Made by a program: the position numbers and the translations under genes. A DNA stretch of 64,000 nt from HGM04593 sp045631205. Lineage in GTDB: Bacteria > Bacteroidota > Bacteroidia > Bacteroidales > Bacteroidaceae. Of this stretch, positions 1 to 9,000 are shown piece by piece (position 1 is the first letter of the stretch; every line of letters begins with the position of its first letter). The stretch lies in contig JAZQUI010000036.1 in the NCBI GenBank assembly GCA_045631205.1, forward strand, positions 1 through 64,000, given 5' to 3'. Below the pieces are notes generated by a model. The model searched no databases and had not been told where the DNA came from. It saw only the letters and a list, made by a program, of their open reading frames with translations.

Positions 1-169
1 AACAAACAAAGGTGCAAACCAAGTTGTCAACCAAGTTTTAGAAAGAGAAAAAAGTTTTGCTATTTGACAGAGTAAACGATTGACTATAAATGCTTTCCTG
101 TTTGATGTTGTCTTTTGTGGAAATGCCCCAAGCGAGTCACAGAGTGAGTCCAGGCGAATCACAACCAAC

Positions 170-203
170 AAAAAAAGACCAACTGAAAAGTTGGTCTTTT
201 TTT
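170..203. terminator. Rho-independent terminator, usable on both strands
   Basis: An 8-bp stem (GACCAACT with AGTTGGTC) closes a GAAA loop. It is flanked by seven A on the left and seven T on the right, so transcripts from either side would end in a U tract. It isolates the transporter gene at 247 from whatever lies to the left. Confidence 0.85.
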
Positions 204-234
204 GTTATAACAATATTTGAATTCAAGAATTGTT

Positions 235-242
235 TACCTTTG
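235..242 (+). promoter_or_regulatory. Bacteroidota -7 box (TACCTTTG)
   Basis: The octamer is an exact TAnnTTTG match and ends four bases before the ATG at 247. A TTTG at 216-219 is 15 bp upstream, shorter than the usual spacing. The transcript would start almost on the start codon, which suggests a leaderless or very short-leader mRNA. Confidence 0.6.
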
Positions 243-246
243 CGGT

Positions 247-1179
247 ATGAAAAGAATATGTGATTTTATATCGCGCTGGATGGGAATTATGGTTCTGCTT
301 TTTGCGTTGTGTTCCCTGGCGGTGCCCACGGCTTTCGATTTTGTTGAGATGCGGGCAATAAACCCTATGTTGGGTGTGATAATGTTTGGTATGGGACTTA
401 CGCTTAATCCCGGTGATTTTCGTGTGGTATTGAGCCGTCCGAAAGATATTTTTCTTGGGTGTCTTGCTCAGTTTACTCTTATGCCTTTGTTGGCGTGGTT
501 TCTTGTGAAAGTTTTTGCTTTGCAGGCCGACCTTGCGCTTGGTGTTATTCTGGTGGGGTGTTGCCCCGGTGGAACTGCTTCGAATGTTATCGCCTATCTT
601 GCTAAAGGCGATTTAGCACTCTCTGTGGGTATGACTGCGGTTTCTACAATACTTGCACCATTGCTCACTCCTTTGCTTACATTGTTGCTTGCAGGAACTT
701 TTGTGGATGTTGATGCGGCTGCAATGCTTTTATCCATTGTTTATGTGGTTATAGCTCCTATACTTGGCGGTTTCCTTGTTCAGAAACTGTTCCCTGCTAT
801 AACAGCCCGTGTTACTCCTTATTTGCCCGCTTTCTCGTCGCTGGTTATTGCGGTGGTTGTGGCAATAATTGTATCGCACACTGCCGAGAGATTGATGAAT
901 GGCGGATGGCTGATATTTGTTGTGGTTGCCTTGCATAATATTCTTGGGCTTGCCACCGGTTATGCTGTGGGTGGTCTGCTGGGCTTGCCGCTTGCGAAGC
1001 GTGCAGCTATATCAATTGAGGTTGGTATGCAGAACAGCGGTCTTGCTTCGTCGCTTGCCACATTGCACTTTGCCGCTTTCCCTCTTGCTGCCATACCCGG
1101 TGCTATTTTCAGTGTGTGGCATAACATAAGCGGGGCGGTGGTTGCAAGGCTTTATGCCCGTGCCGCAAATAGGGAATAG
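247..1179 (+). CDS. Bile acid:sodium symporter (BASS) family transporter
   Basis: Integral inner-membrane secondary transporter of the BASS fold. In this family, proteins move organic anions (bile acids, bicarbonate, pantoate, keto acids) with sodium. The 310 residues are almost wholly hydrophobic, with about nine or ten membrane segments. The motifs GMGLTLNPGDF in the first third and GCCPGGTASNVIAYLAKGD in the middle are the sodium-site signatures, and VGMQNSGLASSLA near the C-terminus is the second crossover region. An upstream TTG at 217 keeps the frame open but lies ahead of the -7 box, so ATG 247 is chosen; ATG 280 and 289 are alternatives. It converges on the SemiSWEET gene with a 3-bp gap. 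The substrate cannot be read from sequence. Confidence 0.85.
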   Translation: MKRICDFISRWMGIMVLLFALCSLAVPTAFDFVEMRAINPMLGVIMFGMGLTLNPGDFRVVLSRPKDIFLGCLAQFTLMPLLAWFLVKVFALQADLALGVILVGCCPGGTASNVIAYLAKGDLALSVGMTAVSTILAPLLTPLLTLLLAGTFVDVDAAAMLLSIVYVVIAPILGGFLVQKLFPAITARVTPYLPAFSSLVIAVVVAIIVSHTAERLMNGGWLIFVVVALHNILGLATGYAVGGLLGLPLAKRAAISIEVGMQNSGLASSLATLHFAAFPLAAIPGAIFSVWHNISGAVVARLYARAANRE

Positions 1180-1182
1180 TGG

Positions 1183-1470
1183 CTATTTGTCTTTGAAATA
1201 GTCGTTGTGCATCTTTATCGCAAACACCACCCAGCTGCAAATGGTGGTTATGAGGTTGGTGATGGCTATGGACCATATAATGTCGGGCTTGTGTACAAAC
1301 CCTTGCAACATAAAACAGAAACTTCCGATAGCCATCATAAGGAATGCGGGCAAGGAGATACCGTCGGTGTTGCGTGTGCGTATCGTTTGAAAGGCTTGTG
1401 GAAGGTAGCCTAAAATCATTGCGATGCTGCCTGTGTAGGCACAAATTTCGTATAAAAGTTCCTGCTCCAT
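1183..1470 (-). CDS. SemiSWEET-type sugar transporter (PQ-loop protein)
   Basis: A 95-residue membrane protein with three hydrophobic helices, the length of bacterial SemiSWEETs, which dimerise to form a sugar uniporter. The first helix holds the PQ motif (GYLPQAFQTIRTRNTDGIS) and the third a conserved Asn in AITNLITTICSW. The frame is open upstream to 1518, but that extension covers the terminator at 1497-1523, so ATG 1470 is used. The substrate is inferred only from the family; some PQ-loop proteins move other solutes. It ends 3 bp from the converging BASS gene. Confidence 0.85.
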   Translation of the reverse strand: MEQELLYEICAYTGSIAMILGYLPQAFQTIRTRNTDGISLPAFLMMAIGSFCFMLQGFVHKPDIIWSIAITNLITTICSWVVFAIKMHNDYFKDK

Positions 1471-1491
1471 AATTCTGTTTTTATGGAGAAC

Positions 1492-1530
1492 AAAAAAAGG
1501 AGTGGTTTTGCTTGCCACTCCTTCTGTTTT
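1492..1530 (-). terminator. Terminator after prmA
   Basis: A 9-bp stem (1497-1505 with 1515-1523, AAGGAGTGG/CCACTCCTT) is followed on the minus strand by a U tract. It sits 8 bp beyond the prmA stop codon and separates the sdaA-trx-prmA run from the SemiSWEET gene. A T run on the plus strand could make it bidirectional. Confidence 0.8.
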
Positions 1531-2379
1531 TTATTCTTTTATGAGTTTCATCATTGCCCAGCGGTTGTTTTCGGCGAAACTGTCGTAACGCAAGCCGTGT
1601 CGCGATGCCTCTTCTTTCAGAACTTCAATATCGTCGGTGTAGAAACCGCTTATGAATAGTGTTGAGCCTTTGTGCATACGGGCTGCATAGTGTTGTATGT
1701 CGGCAAGCAAGATGTTGCGGTTTATGTTTGCAATTACATAGTCGAAACAGTCGCTCTCTTTAATGGCATCGGCACCACCGAGGCGTACATCTATGTCAGG
1801 AGTTCCGTTCAGCACAATGTTCTCTTTGGCATTCTCATAGGCGAATTCGTCAATGTCTATTGCTACCACCTCGCCCGCACCGCATTTTTTTGCGAGAATG
1901 GCAAGCAGGGCGGTTCCGCAACCCATGTCGAGCACGCTGCATCCCTGCATATCGCTTGCGAGAATTGCACGTATCATATGGCAGGTTGTCTGGTGATATC
2001 CTGTACCAAAAGCCATCTTGGGGTCTATGAGTATTTCATATTTTGCCTTTGGAACATCGGTGTGGAAAGTGCTGTGTATTACGCATTGGTCATCGACGAT
2101 TATGGGTTGGAAGTAGTTCTTTTCCCACTCGGCGTTCCAGTCTTCGCCTTCTATATCTTCACTGGTGTATGTTATTTCGTATCCTTCGAGAGGGAAGTTC
2201 TTCAAAACTTCGGCAAGGCTATCGGCGTTGAATGCTGTTTGTGGGGCATATGCACTCATTCCGTCATCCTCGGTTACGAAACTCTCGAAACCCTCGTCGG
2301 CGAGAAGGGCGGCAAGCACATCGGTTGCAACCTCTTTGGCGGGAGTTACTTTGAATGTTACTTTTGTGTAGTCGTTCAT
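1531..2379 (-). CDS. prmA: Ribosomal protein L11 methyltransferase
   Basis: Cytoplasmic SAM-dependent enzyme that trimethylates ribosomal protein L11. It has an N-terminal L11-binding domain (about residues 1-100) and a C-terminal Rossmann methyltransferase. The SAM motif VLDMGCGTALLAI is at about 149-161, preceded by IDPKMAFGTGYHQTT, the PrmA signature. The catalytic-loop motif ANINRNILL is present. At 282 residues it is close to the usual 290-300. It is the last gene of a run behind sdaA and an exported thioredoxin (5-bp gap) and is followed by a hairpin terminator. Confidence 0.93.
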   Translation of the reverse strand: MNDYTKVTFKVTPAKEVATDVLAALLADEGFESFVTEDDGMSAYAPQTAFNADSLAEVLKNFPLEGYEITYTSEDIEGEDWNAEWEKNYFQPIIVDDQCVIHSTFHTDVPKAKYEILIDPKMAFGTGYHQTTCHMIRAILASDMQGCSVLDMGCGTALLAILAKKCGAGEVVAIDIDEFAYENAKENIVLNGTPDIDVRLGGADAIKESDCFDYVIANINRNILLADIQHYAARMHKGSTLFISGFYTDDIEVLKEEASRHGLRYDSFAENNRWAMMKLIKE

Positions 2380-2384
2380 GGTGT

Positions 2385-2819
2385 TTATTTATCCTCCTCT
2401 TTTAAAAGGACTTTGTATATAGCTTCGTAAAGTTGTTCTTTGGTGAGAAAGCCTTCGTTGCCTTCCGGTTCACCTTCTAGTGGAATAAAGAGTAGTGTCG
2501 GCAGGGCTCGTATACCGAAGGCTCTGGCAATCTCAGGCTCTTTATCGGTGTTTACCTTATATATATAAATATCTTTTTTAAATTCTGTGGCAACCTCCTC
2601 GAGTATGGGAGAGAGCTTGCGGCAGGGGCCACACCAGTCGGCGTAGAAGTCTATGATGGCGGGTTTGTCGCCTTTGTAGTGCAACACTTTGTCGTTAATG
2701 GTGTAGTCATAAACCTTTTTTATGAACTCAGCTTTTGTGATGTGAATTACATTGCTCTCTTGCGCGTAGGTTGTGAAGGTTGCAAGCAGCAGGGCAAAAA
2801 GTATTAGGGCTTTTTTCAT
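2385..2819 (-). CDS. Exported thioredoxin-like protein
   Basis: Thioredoxin-fold protein of 144 residues with an N-terminal signal peptide (MKKALILFALLLATFTTYAQ), so it should act in the periplasm. The redox motif is DFYADWCGPCRKLSPIL, with the standard WCGPC active site, and the cis-Pro loop is ALPTLLFIP. The strand-and-helix order is that of classical thioredoxin, unlike the larger TlpA/ResA type. It lies 17 bp after sdaA and 5 bp before prmA, which suggests co-transcription without an obvious functional link. Its partners are unknown; periplasmic disulfide reduction is inferred. Confidence 0.88.
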   Translation of the reverse strand: MKKALILFALLLATFTTYAQESNVIHITKAEFIKKVYDYTINDKVLHYKGDKPAIIDFYADWCGPCRKLSPILEEVATEFKKDIYIYKVNTDKEPEIARAFGIRALPTLLFIPLEGEPEGNEGFLTKEQLYEAIYKVLLKEEDK

Positions 2820-2836
2820 AATGGTTATTTTAAGTG

Positions 2837-4048
2837 TTATCCTTTTCTGCGTTTCTTTACATCTATTTTTGCGATACCGCCGGTTGATGTCTCCTTATAG
2901 AGGCTCGGTATGTCGTGACCGGTCTCTTTCATAACCTCAACAATGCGGTCGTAGTCAATCTTATGCTTTCCGTCGGAGAGGGCTGCGTATGTGCAAGCGT
3001 CAAGCGCGCGCGATGCAGCTATAGCGTTACGTTCTATGCAAGGAACCTGTACCAAACCGCACAAGGGGTCGCACGTAAGTCCCAAGTGGTGTTCGAGTCC
3101 CATCTCGGCGGCATACTCTATCTGGTTTATTGTTCCGCCAAAGAGCTGGCAGGCTGCGGCAGCCGCCATAGCACAGGCAACACCAACCTCGCCCTGGCAA
3201 CCTACGTCGGCTCCCGATATCGATGCGTGCTCCTTTGCAATGTTGCCGAAAAGACCGGCTGTGGCAAGGGCGCGCAGTATGCGTGCTTCGCTGTTCTCGT
3301 GCGATTGTGAAAGGTGATAGAGCACGGCGGGCAACACTCCGCAGGAACCGCAGGTGGGTGCGGTTACAATGGTTGTGCCGCTTGCATTCTCCTCGGATGT
3401 CGCGAGAGCGTAGGCATATATTTTGGCTTTGCTTGCCACCGATGCGCTGTAAGAGCGTGATTTCAGCAGGTAGAGACCTGCTTTACGTTGTATGCCTAAT
3501 CCGCCGGGGAGCACCCCCTCGTGTTCCAGGCCTCGGCGTATGGTAGTCTGCATTGTGTGCCATACCTCGGCAAGGTAGTCCCAAATTTCGGGGCCTTCGT
3601 ATTTTTCCACATACTCCCAGAAGGAACATCCGGTTTCGTCGCACCAGTCCATAATTTCGTGGGCGGTGGTAAGAGGGTATATGTCGGCATCTGTTTTTGT
3701 GGTCTCTTCGTTGGCAAGTTCTCCCCCACCTACGCTGTATATGGTCCACTCATCTATGGTCTTGCCACTCTTCAATCCCTCGAATTTCATACCGTTGGGG
3801 TGAAAGGGCAGGAATGTCGTTGGTTTCCATACAAGTTCCAGGGGTGCAATGGATTCAAGCACTTCAATGATAGCCTTGTCGGTCATGTGGCCTTCACCTG
3901 TGGCTGCAAGGCTGCCGTATAGCGTTACACGATAGCTGTCGGCATCAGAGCAACGCTCGGCAAATATTTTTGCGGCTCTGTTGGGGCCCATTGTGTGGCT
4001 GCTCGACGGGCCAAGTCCTATCCTGAATAGTTCGCGAAGTGATTTCAT
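2837..4048 (-). CDS. sdaA: L-serine ammonia-lyase (iron-sulfur type)
   Basis: Converts L-serine to pyruvate and ammonia with an oxygen-labile [4Fe-4S] cluster, in the cytoplasm. The single 403-residue chain joins the beta-like N-terminal domain (GPSSSHTMGP at 13-22) and the alpha-like catalytic domain (APTCGSCGVLPAVLYH). The second cysteine group CDPLCGLVQVPC would bind the cluster. The C-terminal end (TSTGGIAKIDV) is typical. First gene of the sdaA-trx-prmA run. A TATTTTCG -7-like box lies at 4071-4078 on the minus strand, about 22 bp upstream of the start. An oxygen-sensitive serine dehydratase fits an anaerobe. Confidence 0.95.
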   Translation of the reverse strand: MKSLRELFRIGLGPSSSHTMGPNRAAKIFAERCSDADSYRVTLYGSLAATGEGHMTDKAIIEVLESIAPLELVWKPTTFLPFHPNGMKFEGLKSGKTIDEWTIYSVGGGELANEETTKTDADIYPLTTAHEIMDWCDETGCSFWEYVEKYEGPEIWDYLAEVWHTMQTTIRRGLEHEGVLPGGLGIQRKAGLYLLKSRSYSASVASKAKIYAYALATSEENASGTTIVTAPTCGSCGVLPAVLYHLSQSHENSEARILRALATAGLFGNIAKEHASISGADVGCQGEVGVACAMAAAAACQLFGGTINQIEYAAEMGLEHHLGLTCDPLCGLVQVPCIERNAIAASRALDACTYAALSDGKHKIDYDRIVEVMKETGHDIPSLYKETSTGGIAKIDVKKRRKG

Positions 4049-4070
4049 ATCAAATTGGTTAGTTTATGTG

Positions 4071-4078
4071 CGAAAATA
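4071..4078 (-). promoter_or_regulatory. Likely -7 box of sdaA (TATTTTCG)
   Basis: Read on the minus strand, this octamer fits TAnnTTCG, a variant seen before many genes in this window. It lies 22 bp before the sdaA start. No clear -33 box is seen. Confidence 0.45.
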
Positions 4079-4086
4079 ATATATTA

Positions 4087-4125
4087 TTGCGATAAGTGAA
4101 ATATATTCTTCAAATAATATCGCAA
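4087..4125. repeat. Inverted repeat in the sdaA upstream region
   Basis: The arms TTGCGATA (4087-4094) and TATCGCAA (4118-4125) are perfect inverses separated by 23 bp of AT-rich sequence. It lies between the divergent sdaA and RmlD-like genes. It could be a regulator site, but nothing identifies the regulator. Confidence 0.35.
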
Positions 4126-4265
4126 AATAGTTTTAATGGTGTTTCTTGTTTGTTGCGGAATATAGAGGCTGGTAAAAATAGTGCTCGAAAGGGATGTTCG
4201 AACGGAATATTTCTGTACCTTTACCTGCGGCAGTTTATTTGTTTGGAATATAAAAGAATAAAAAT

Positions 4266-5141
4266 ATGCAGAAAATTCTTGTTACCGGTGCAAGTGGCTT
4301 TGTTGGCAGCCGTTTTGTAAAGCGTTGGTGTAACGAATACACATTGCTCACTCCCTCACATAGTGAGATGGATATTACCGATGCAGCATCGGTCGATAAC
4401 TATGTTATGAACAATGTTCCCGATGTTGTGGTGCATCTTGCGGCAATATCAAATACTCTCTATTGTGAGCAGCACCCCGAAGAGAGTTATAAGGTGAATG
4501 TTGAGGGGGCTGTGAACCTTGCCCGTGCGGCTGTGCGTTTTGGCGCTAAGTTTGTGTTTTTCTCCTCCGACCAGGTGTATAACGGAAATACAGAACTGGG
4601 CCTTTTGAGCGAGAACGTAGCTGTGTCGCCCGAAAATGTTTATGGCCGTCACAAATTGGAAGCGGAAGAGCGCATAGCCGATATTTCGGCCGATGCTGTG
4701 ATGTTGCGTGCTACATGGATGTACGATGCACACAGTGACTCACTCCCCAAACATAACGATTTTGTCTATAACATAGCAACGGCCATTGAAGAACGCAAAT
4801 CCTTATCTCTGGCCGTGCGTGAGTATCGTGGTATAACCTGGGTGCGCGATGTCGTGGAAAACCTCCCATTAACCTTTGCTTTGCAGGGTGGAGTTTACAA
4901 CTTCGGTGCCGAGAATAATGTGAACACCTACGAAACTGCGTGTTGTTACTGTGAGATGCTTGGAGTTGGTGGCGCGGCACAGCAGTGGATTGTTCCTGAT
5001 TATGAGCGTTTCCCCGCTCACGAGCGCAACCTCTCAATTTCTATGGAAAAGATTTTCCGTGCTTCGGGCGGCCGCATCTGTTTCCCGAACACGATGGATG
5101 GGTTGAGGCTTTATCTTGATATAACTCTTGGTCGTTGGTAA
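4266..5141 (+). CDS. RmlD-like NAD(P)-dependent sugar-nucleotide reductase
   Basis: Extended short-chain dehydrogenase of 291 residues, nearest in layout to dTDP-4-dehydrorhamnose reductase (RmlD). The N-terminal Rossmann motif is VTGASGFVGSRF. HLAAISNTLYCEQHPEESY matches the RmlD segment after strand 4. The catalytic set is FFSSDQVYNG with YGRHKLEAE (YxxxK). It is not next to other rhamnose genes, so the substrate is uncertain; another 4-keto sugar or an unrelated substrate is possible. A near-consensus box TACCTTTA sits at 4216-4223. It ends in a strong bidirectional terminator shared with the converging DUF4250 gene. Confidence 0.75.
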   Translation: MQKILVTGASGFVGSRFVKRWCNEYTLLTPSHSEMDITDAASVDNYVMNNVPDVVVHLAAISNTLYCEQHPEESYKVNVEGAVNLARAAVRFGAKFVFFSSDQVYNGNTELGLLSENVAVSPENVYGRHKLEAEERIADISADAVMLRATWMYDAHSDSLPKHNDFVYNIATAIEERKSLSLAVREYRGITWVRDVVENLPLTFALQGGVYNFGAENNVNTYETACCYCEMLGVGGAAQQWIVPDYERFPAHERNLSISMEKIFRASGGRICFPNTMDGLRLYLDITLGRW

Positions 5142-5167
5142 ATTTGACGAGGTCGACTATAAAGGAA

Positions 5168-5195
5168 AAGCATCTGCCTTTTAGGGCAGATGCTT
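5168..5195. terminator. Bidirectional terminator between RmlD-like and DUF4250 genes
   Basis: An 11-bp perfect stem (AAGCATCTGCC with GGCAGATGCTT) closes a 6-nt loop. It sits between two converging genes and has a short T run on the plus-strand side and A-rich sequence on the other. Confidence 0.85.
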
Positions 5196-5200
5196 TTATG

Positions 5201-5380
5201 TTACCAGAATTTCTTCAGTTTCTCGCTATATTCGAACCCTGCGGCTCGCAACTTATCTTCCAGTTCTTTGCGCGATATATCAAGGTCGGCGCAAAGTTCG
5301 TCGAGTGTGTCGTAATAATCGCGCAGTTTCATATTGACCATACTATAAAGCATCATAGGGTCTTCGGGTAGGTTGCTCAT
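5201..5380 (-). CDS. DUF4250 small protein
   Basis: A 59-residue protein found by translating the minus strand between the terminator and the FKBP gene. It begins MSNLPEDPMMLYSMVNMKLR and ends YSEKLKKFW. The pattern NLPxDPxxLxSxVNxKLRDxY, followed by an acidic mid-section (DTLDELCADLDIS) and a C-terminal GFEYSE, is that of the DUF4250 family of small conserved bacterial proteins. The function of that family is not known to me. It begins 11 bp after the FKBP stop, so it is probably the last gene of the GH20-TSCPD-FKBP-DUF4250 unit. Confidence 0.8.
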   Translation of the reverse strand: MSNLPEDPMMLYSMVNMKLRDYYDTLDELCADLDISRKELEDKLRAAGFEYSEKLKKFW

Positions 5381-5391
5381 ATCTTCGTGTG

Positions 5392-5805
5392 TTACATTAT
5401 TGCTATAAGTTCCATCTCAAATATCAACGTGGAATAGCTGGGAATGTTACCGCTGCCCTGCTTGCCGTAACCCAGTTCCCATGGAATATACACAACCCAA
5501 TGGTCGCCTACGCGCATTTGCGTGAGAGCAATCTGCCAGCCGGTGATAAGTTCGTTGAGTCTGAATGCCTCGGGGTAACCGCGGTCGTAACTGCTGTCGA
5601 ACACTTTACCGTTTATGAGCGTACCTTTATAGTGTACAGTGACAACGCTGTTGTTGCGCGGGCTTTTATCACCTGTGCCGCTTTTTATTATCTTGCACAG
5701 CACGCCTTGCGAAATTTCGTAGTACTGCTCGTCGCTGTCGTGCAGTGCTTTCATGAATTCCTCGTTGCGTGCGCGATATTCGTTATTTCTTGGTTTCTTT
5801 GCCAT
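5392..5805 (-). CDS. FKBP-type peptidyl-prolyl isomerase
   Basis: A 137-residue protein whose C-terminal two-thirds is an FKBP domain that isomerises Xaa-Pro bonds. Signatures are VTVHYKGTLINGKVFDSSY, ELITGWQIALTQMRVGDHW, IPWELGYG and the closing strand TLIFEMELIAI. There is no signal peptide, so it is probably cytoplasmic; in Bacteroidota many FKBPs of this form are exported, so this one is less usual. It sits 3 bp after the TSCPD gene and 11 bp before the DUF4250 gene. Confidence 0.92.
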   Translation of the reverse strand: MAKKPRNNEYRARNEEFMKALHDSDEQYYEISQGVLCKIIKSGTGDKSPRNNSVVTVHYKGTLINGKVFDSSYDRGYPEAFRLNELITGWQIALTQMRVGDHWVVYIPWELGYGKQGSGNIPSYSTLIFEMELIAIM

Positions 5806-5808
5806 AGG

Positions 5809-6066
5809 TTATTTGTCTTCTTGCATAAGTTGTTCCACGGCGCGGCAAAGCTGGTCGGGGCACGAAGTGGGCTTGCCGTTGCAGCTTATGCCGTTAAGGC
5901 GCTCAATGACTTCGCTGTATGCCATCCCTTTCACCAACTTGGCAATGCCTTGCAGGTTACCGTCGCAACCTCCGTAGAAGGTTACGTTGGTAACTCGGCC
6001 GTTTTCTCCTTCAATCTCTATGAATTGCGAGCAGGTTCCGCGTGTCTTGTATATTGTTTTTGCCAT
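5809..6066 (-). CDS. TSCPD domain protein
   Basis: A 85-residue cysteine-rich protein. The C-terminal TSCPDQLCRAVEQL is the TSCPD motif, and the N-terminal half holds GTCSQFIEIE and FYGGCDGNLQGIAKLV. The domain also occurs at the C-terminus of some vitamin B12-dependent ribonucleotide reductases and as a stand-alone short protein of this length. The cysteines may bind metal, but that is inferred. It lies 4 bp after the GH20 gene and 3 bp before the FKBP gene. Confidence 0.88.
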   Translation of the reverse strand: MAKTIYKTRGTCSQFIEIEGENGRVTNVTFYGGCDGNLQGIAKLVKGMAYSEVIERLNGISCNGKPTSCPDQLCRAVEQLMQEDK

Positions 6067-6070
6067 AGAT

Positions 6071-9000
6071 TTATTTGTTTATGAATATTTTCTTGCCGTT
6101 GTAGATGTAGATTCCGCTTTTTGCAGGGTTCTTGTGAGCACGGCCGTAAATATCGTAATACGTGTTGTCGTTAATCTTTTCGGCAACAATGCTCTCTATA
6201 CTGGTAGATGCTTTGTTGCTGTATGTGATTGTCACTGTTATGTTCTTTGAAACTTTTGCAAGTTCCTCGTAAACGGCATCGGTGACGGTGGTGTCAAATC
6301 CTTCAATCTCGGGGATAATGAGGTTATACGATTCGCCCGCTTTCACCTCGGCAGAACCGCTTTGCAACTGGTTGCCATCGCTGTCTATGCAGTTGTAGGT
6401 AACGGTGAAGTAGGGGTGAATGTAATACTCGTAGAACATAATGGGGTGACCGCCATCCCATCCGGTGAGAGTGTTGTTGGCGTTGGCATTCCAGTAGTAG
6501 TTGTTGCTGCCTTTTACAGCAAAGGTTGTTCCGTCGCTATTCAAAGAGAGTGTGAAGGTGTCGCCATCGGTTGTTGCGTATAGGCGGCCTCCTCTGTTAA
6601 GTACGGGAACGTAACACCCGTTCTCGTTACCGATGGTGTAGCCGTTTCCTTTGCTTGTGAGTGTCCATATGTATTTGGGCTCGCCCTCGTTCACTCCATT
6701 GGTGGTAGTTATTTCGCCGCCGATATTCTTTACAGAAACAAAACCACTGCGGCTTGTTTCGTTGTATGCGTTGCGTATGAGGTAGCTTGTGTTGGCCTTA
6801 ACGTTTGTTACGGCTTCTCCCACAGTTTTAAAGCCGCATTTGCCCTCGGTTGTGTAGATAACCTCGATGGTTGTGTCGGCAGTGGGGGTGAAGAGGCCTT
6901 CGTTTGTTTCACACTCCTCGAATGTGAAGAACTCTATTTCGGGGAACTCTACATTGAACTCCTCACCAATTGTGCAATAGTGTCTGTATTCACCGATTAG
7001 GCCTCCGCGTTTCTCTTTGCAAACGTAAGTTACGCTGTAAGAAGTACGCTCGTAACTAACCTTCACTGTTTGGTGTGATGAAACATTTGCAAGAGTGGGT
7101 GCTGTTGTCGAGCCTGTTATTTCGTAGCTTGTTGCGGTGTGGTTGGCTATTTCGGGAGCCTTGCAGGTGTAGTTCTTTCCGGCAGGGGCAGCCTGGTAAT
7201 ATGTTCCGATTAGGTTGTTTTTGCTATCGTAACATTCGTATGTTATCTGGTATGCCTTTTCATATATCCACGCCGAACCTTGCGGGTATATACCACCTGT
7301 GTTAAGAGTGTTGGGGTTGGTGGTTGAAAGCTCGGGCATGGGGAAAATTGCATTGTTGGCGGCTTTTATTGAGAAATCGCCGGTAAGGGGGTTGTAAACA
7401 TTGGTCAATGTAGCAGCTGTTGTGCCGAGCGCGATGGGTGCGCTTGTGCCCGAAATGTAACGGCCGGTAGCGACATTTCGCAAAGTTACATTCTGTCCGG
7501 CGTCGGTCACCTGTGCAGAAACAATCTCCCATACATCAGCGGCATACTCGGCTGCGGCTGCTGTGGCAGTGGCTTTGCCGTCGTCAATAATTGACCATCC
7601 TGCGAATTTCTCCACATTGTTTGCTATGCGTACAAAATTGCCTTGTGCAGGGTATTCAACCTCTATGCTCTGTGTGGCGAGCGGGCGGAACTCCCATATA
7701 CCTCCGTTGCCGTCGGCAGGATCGCTCCACAAGTTGATTGAGTTGGTCTGTCCGGGACCTGCAAAGTTCATACACATATTGGTGTTTGAAACCTTGGTAC
7801 TGCGTATGCTGTAGTTGTAGTTGTTACCGTTGGCAGCGTATGCTCTGTCGCCAAGCACAAAGTCGTAGTGGCGGTTGTTGTCGTCGTAGTCCCAGCGGCC
7901 AGTGTTGTTCTCGGCTGTGGGTGTGCTCTTAACCGAACCGTTGGGCTTCGCTTTACATACCATTGCATAGTGGCCGGGGTTTTCGGGGTCTTCCATCCAT
8001 GCCCAAAGCTGGTAGTCATAGGCGTCCTCGCCCTCTTGTGCAATAACGCCGTTCCACAAGCGGTTGGCACGTGAGTTTCCGGTACCAATTGTGGGAGAGC
8101 CTTCTCTCAACAACTCTATACATTTACCGGCGCGGTTGTCGGTTGCAGTGGTTACAATGTGGTACCACACTTTCTTCTCTTCGGTAGAACTCTCGGGCAT
8201 AACCTTTGAGTTGTTTTTACCGTCGTTGATATAATGGCGGCCATATTCGTAGTTGTTGTAGTTGAGAAGGAGTGTATCTTTTGTTATGCGCTGGCAGAAA
8301 TCATTGAAATTCTTTTTTGCAGCGGGTGTCCAGCCTGTCTCGGCAATGGCGATAAGGCGGGGGAGAGCAAGGTATTCGAGCAGATAGTTGCTTTGTACGT
8401 GCTCGGTCCAGAATGTACCTTGCACACCTGCGTAGTATTTATGCAGTTCGGCGGGTACGCTTGCAGGTACGGGAACGTAGTTGTAGGTCTTTTCTACTGT
8501 GTCGTCGCCATAACCAGCACCGGTGGGTTCACCGGGGTCGGTGCTCTGTTTGCGGTTTATGTAGTAGGGACCCCAGGGGGTTATTACCGATTTCATTCCC
8601 ATCTGTGCGGCTTTGAGTGCGCAGGGTTGAACCTGTCCGCTCTCCCAGCACATCATCATTCCGTTGGTGCCTTTTATCAACTCTTCGTTTGTACCGCTTG
8701 CAGTGAGGCTCTCGTTCCACATAATGATGCTGCGTTTCTTGTCGCCCTCTTTCTGTGAAAGGTGGTCGGACAAAAGGCGTACAAAGTTTGATTGCAGTTC
8801 GCGTATGTTTGAAAATCCTTTCTCTTCCATTACTTCCAGGCACTCTGCGTTGTTTTGCCAAGCCGATGTGGGTGTCTCGTCGCCACCGATGTGAATCTGG
8901 TTAAAGGGGAAGATATCGGTTATCTCGTCGAGAATGTCCTTGGCAAACTGCAAGGTGGCTTTATTTCCCACATTAAGCACGTCGCTGAAAATACCACCGT

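Larger units (their letters stand above)
1..246. other. Left-edge non-coding stretch
   Basis: I see no complete gene here. Short open stretches run off the left edge on the plus strand and stop at about 39-41 or 65-67, so a 3' end of an upstream gene is possible but cannot be identified. The only clear structures are the hairpin at 170-203 and the -7 promoter box at 235-242. Confidence 0.5.

Noticed and set aside
1..67. 3' end of an upstream gene on the plus strand
   Set aside because: Three frames are open at the left edge for 13-25 codons and none has a recognisable C-terminus, so none is called.
1672..2430. A 252-codon open frame on the plus strand
   Set aside because: It lies opposite prmA and the end of the exported thioredoxin gene, both of which have clear family motifs. 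Its translation has no recognisable domain.
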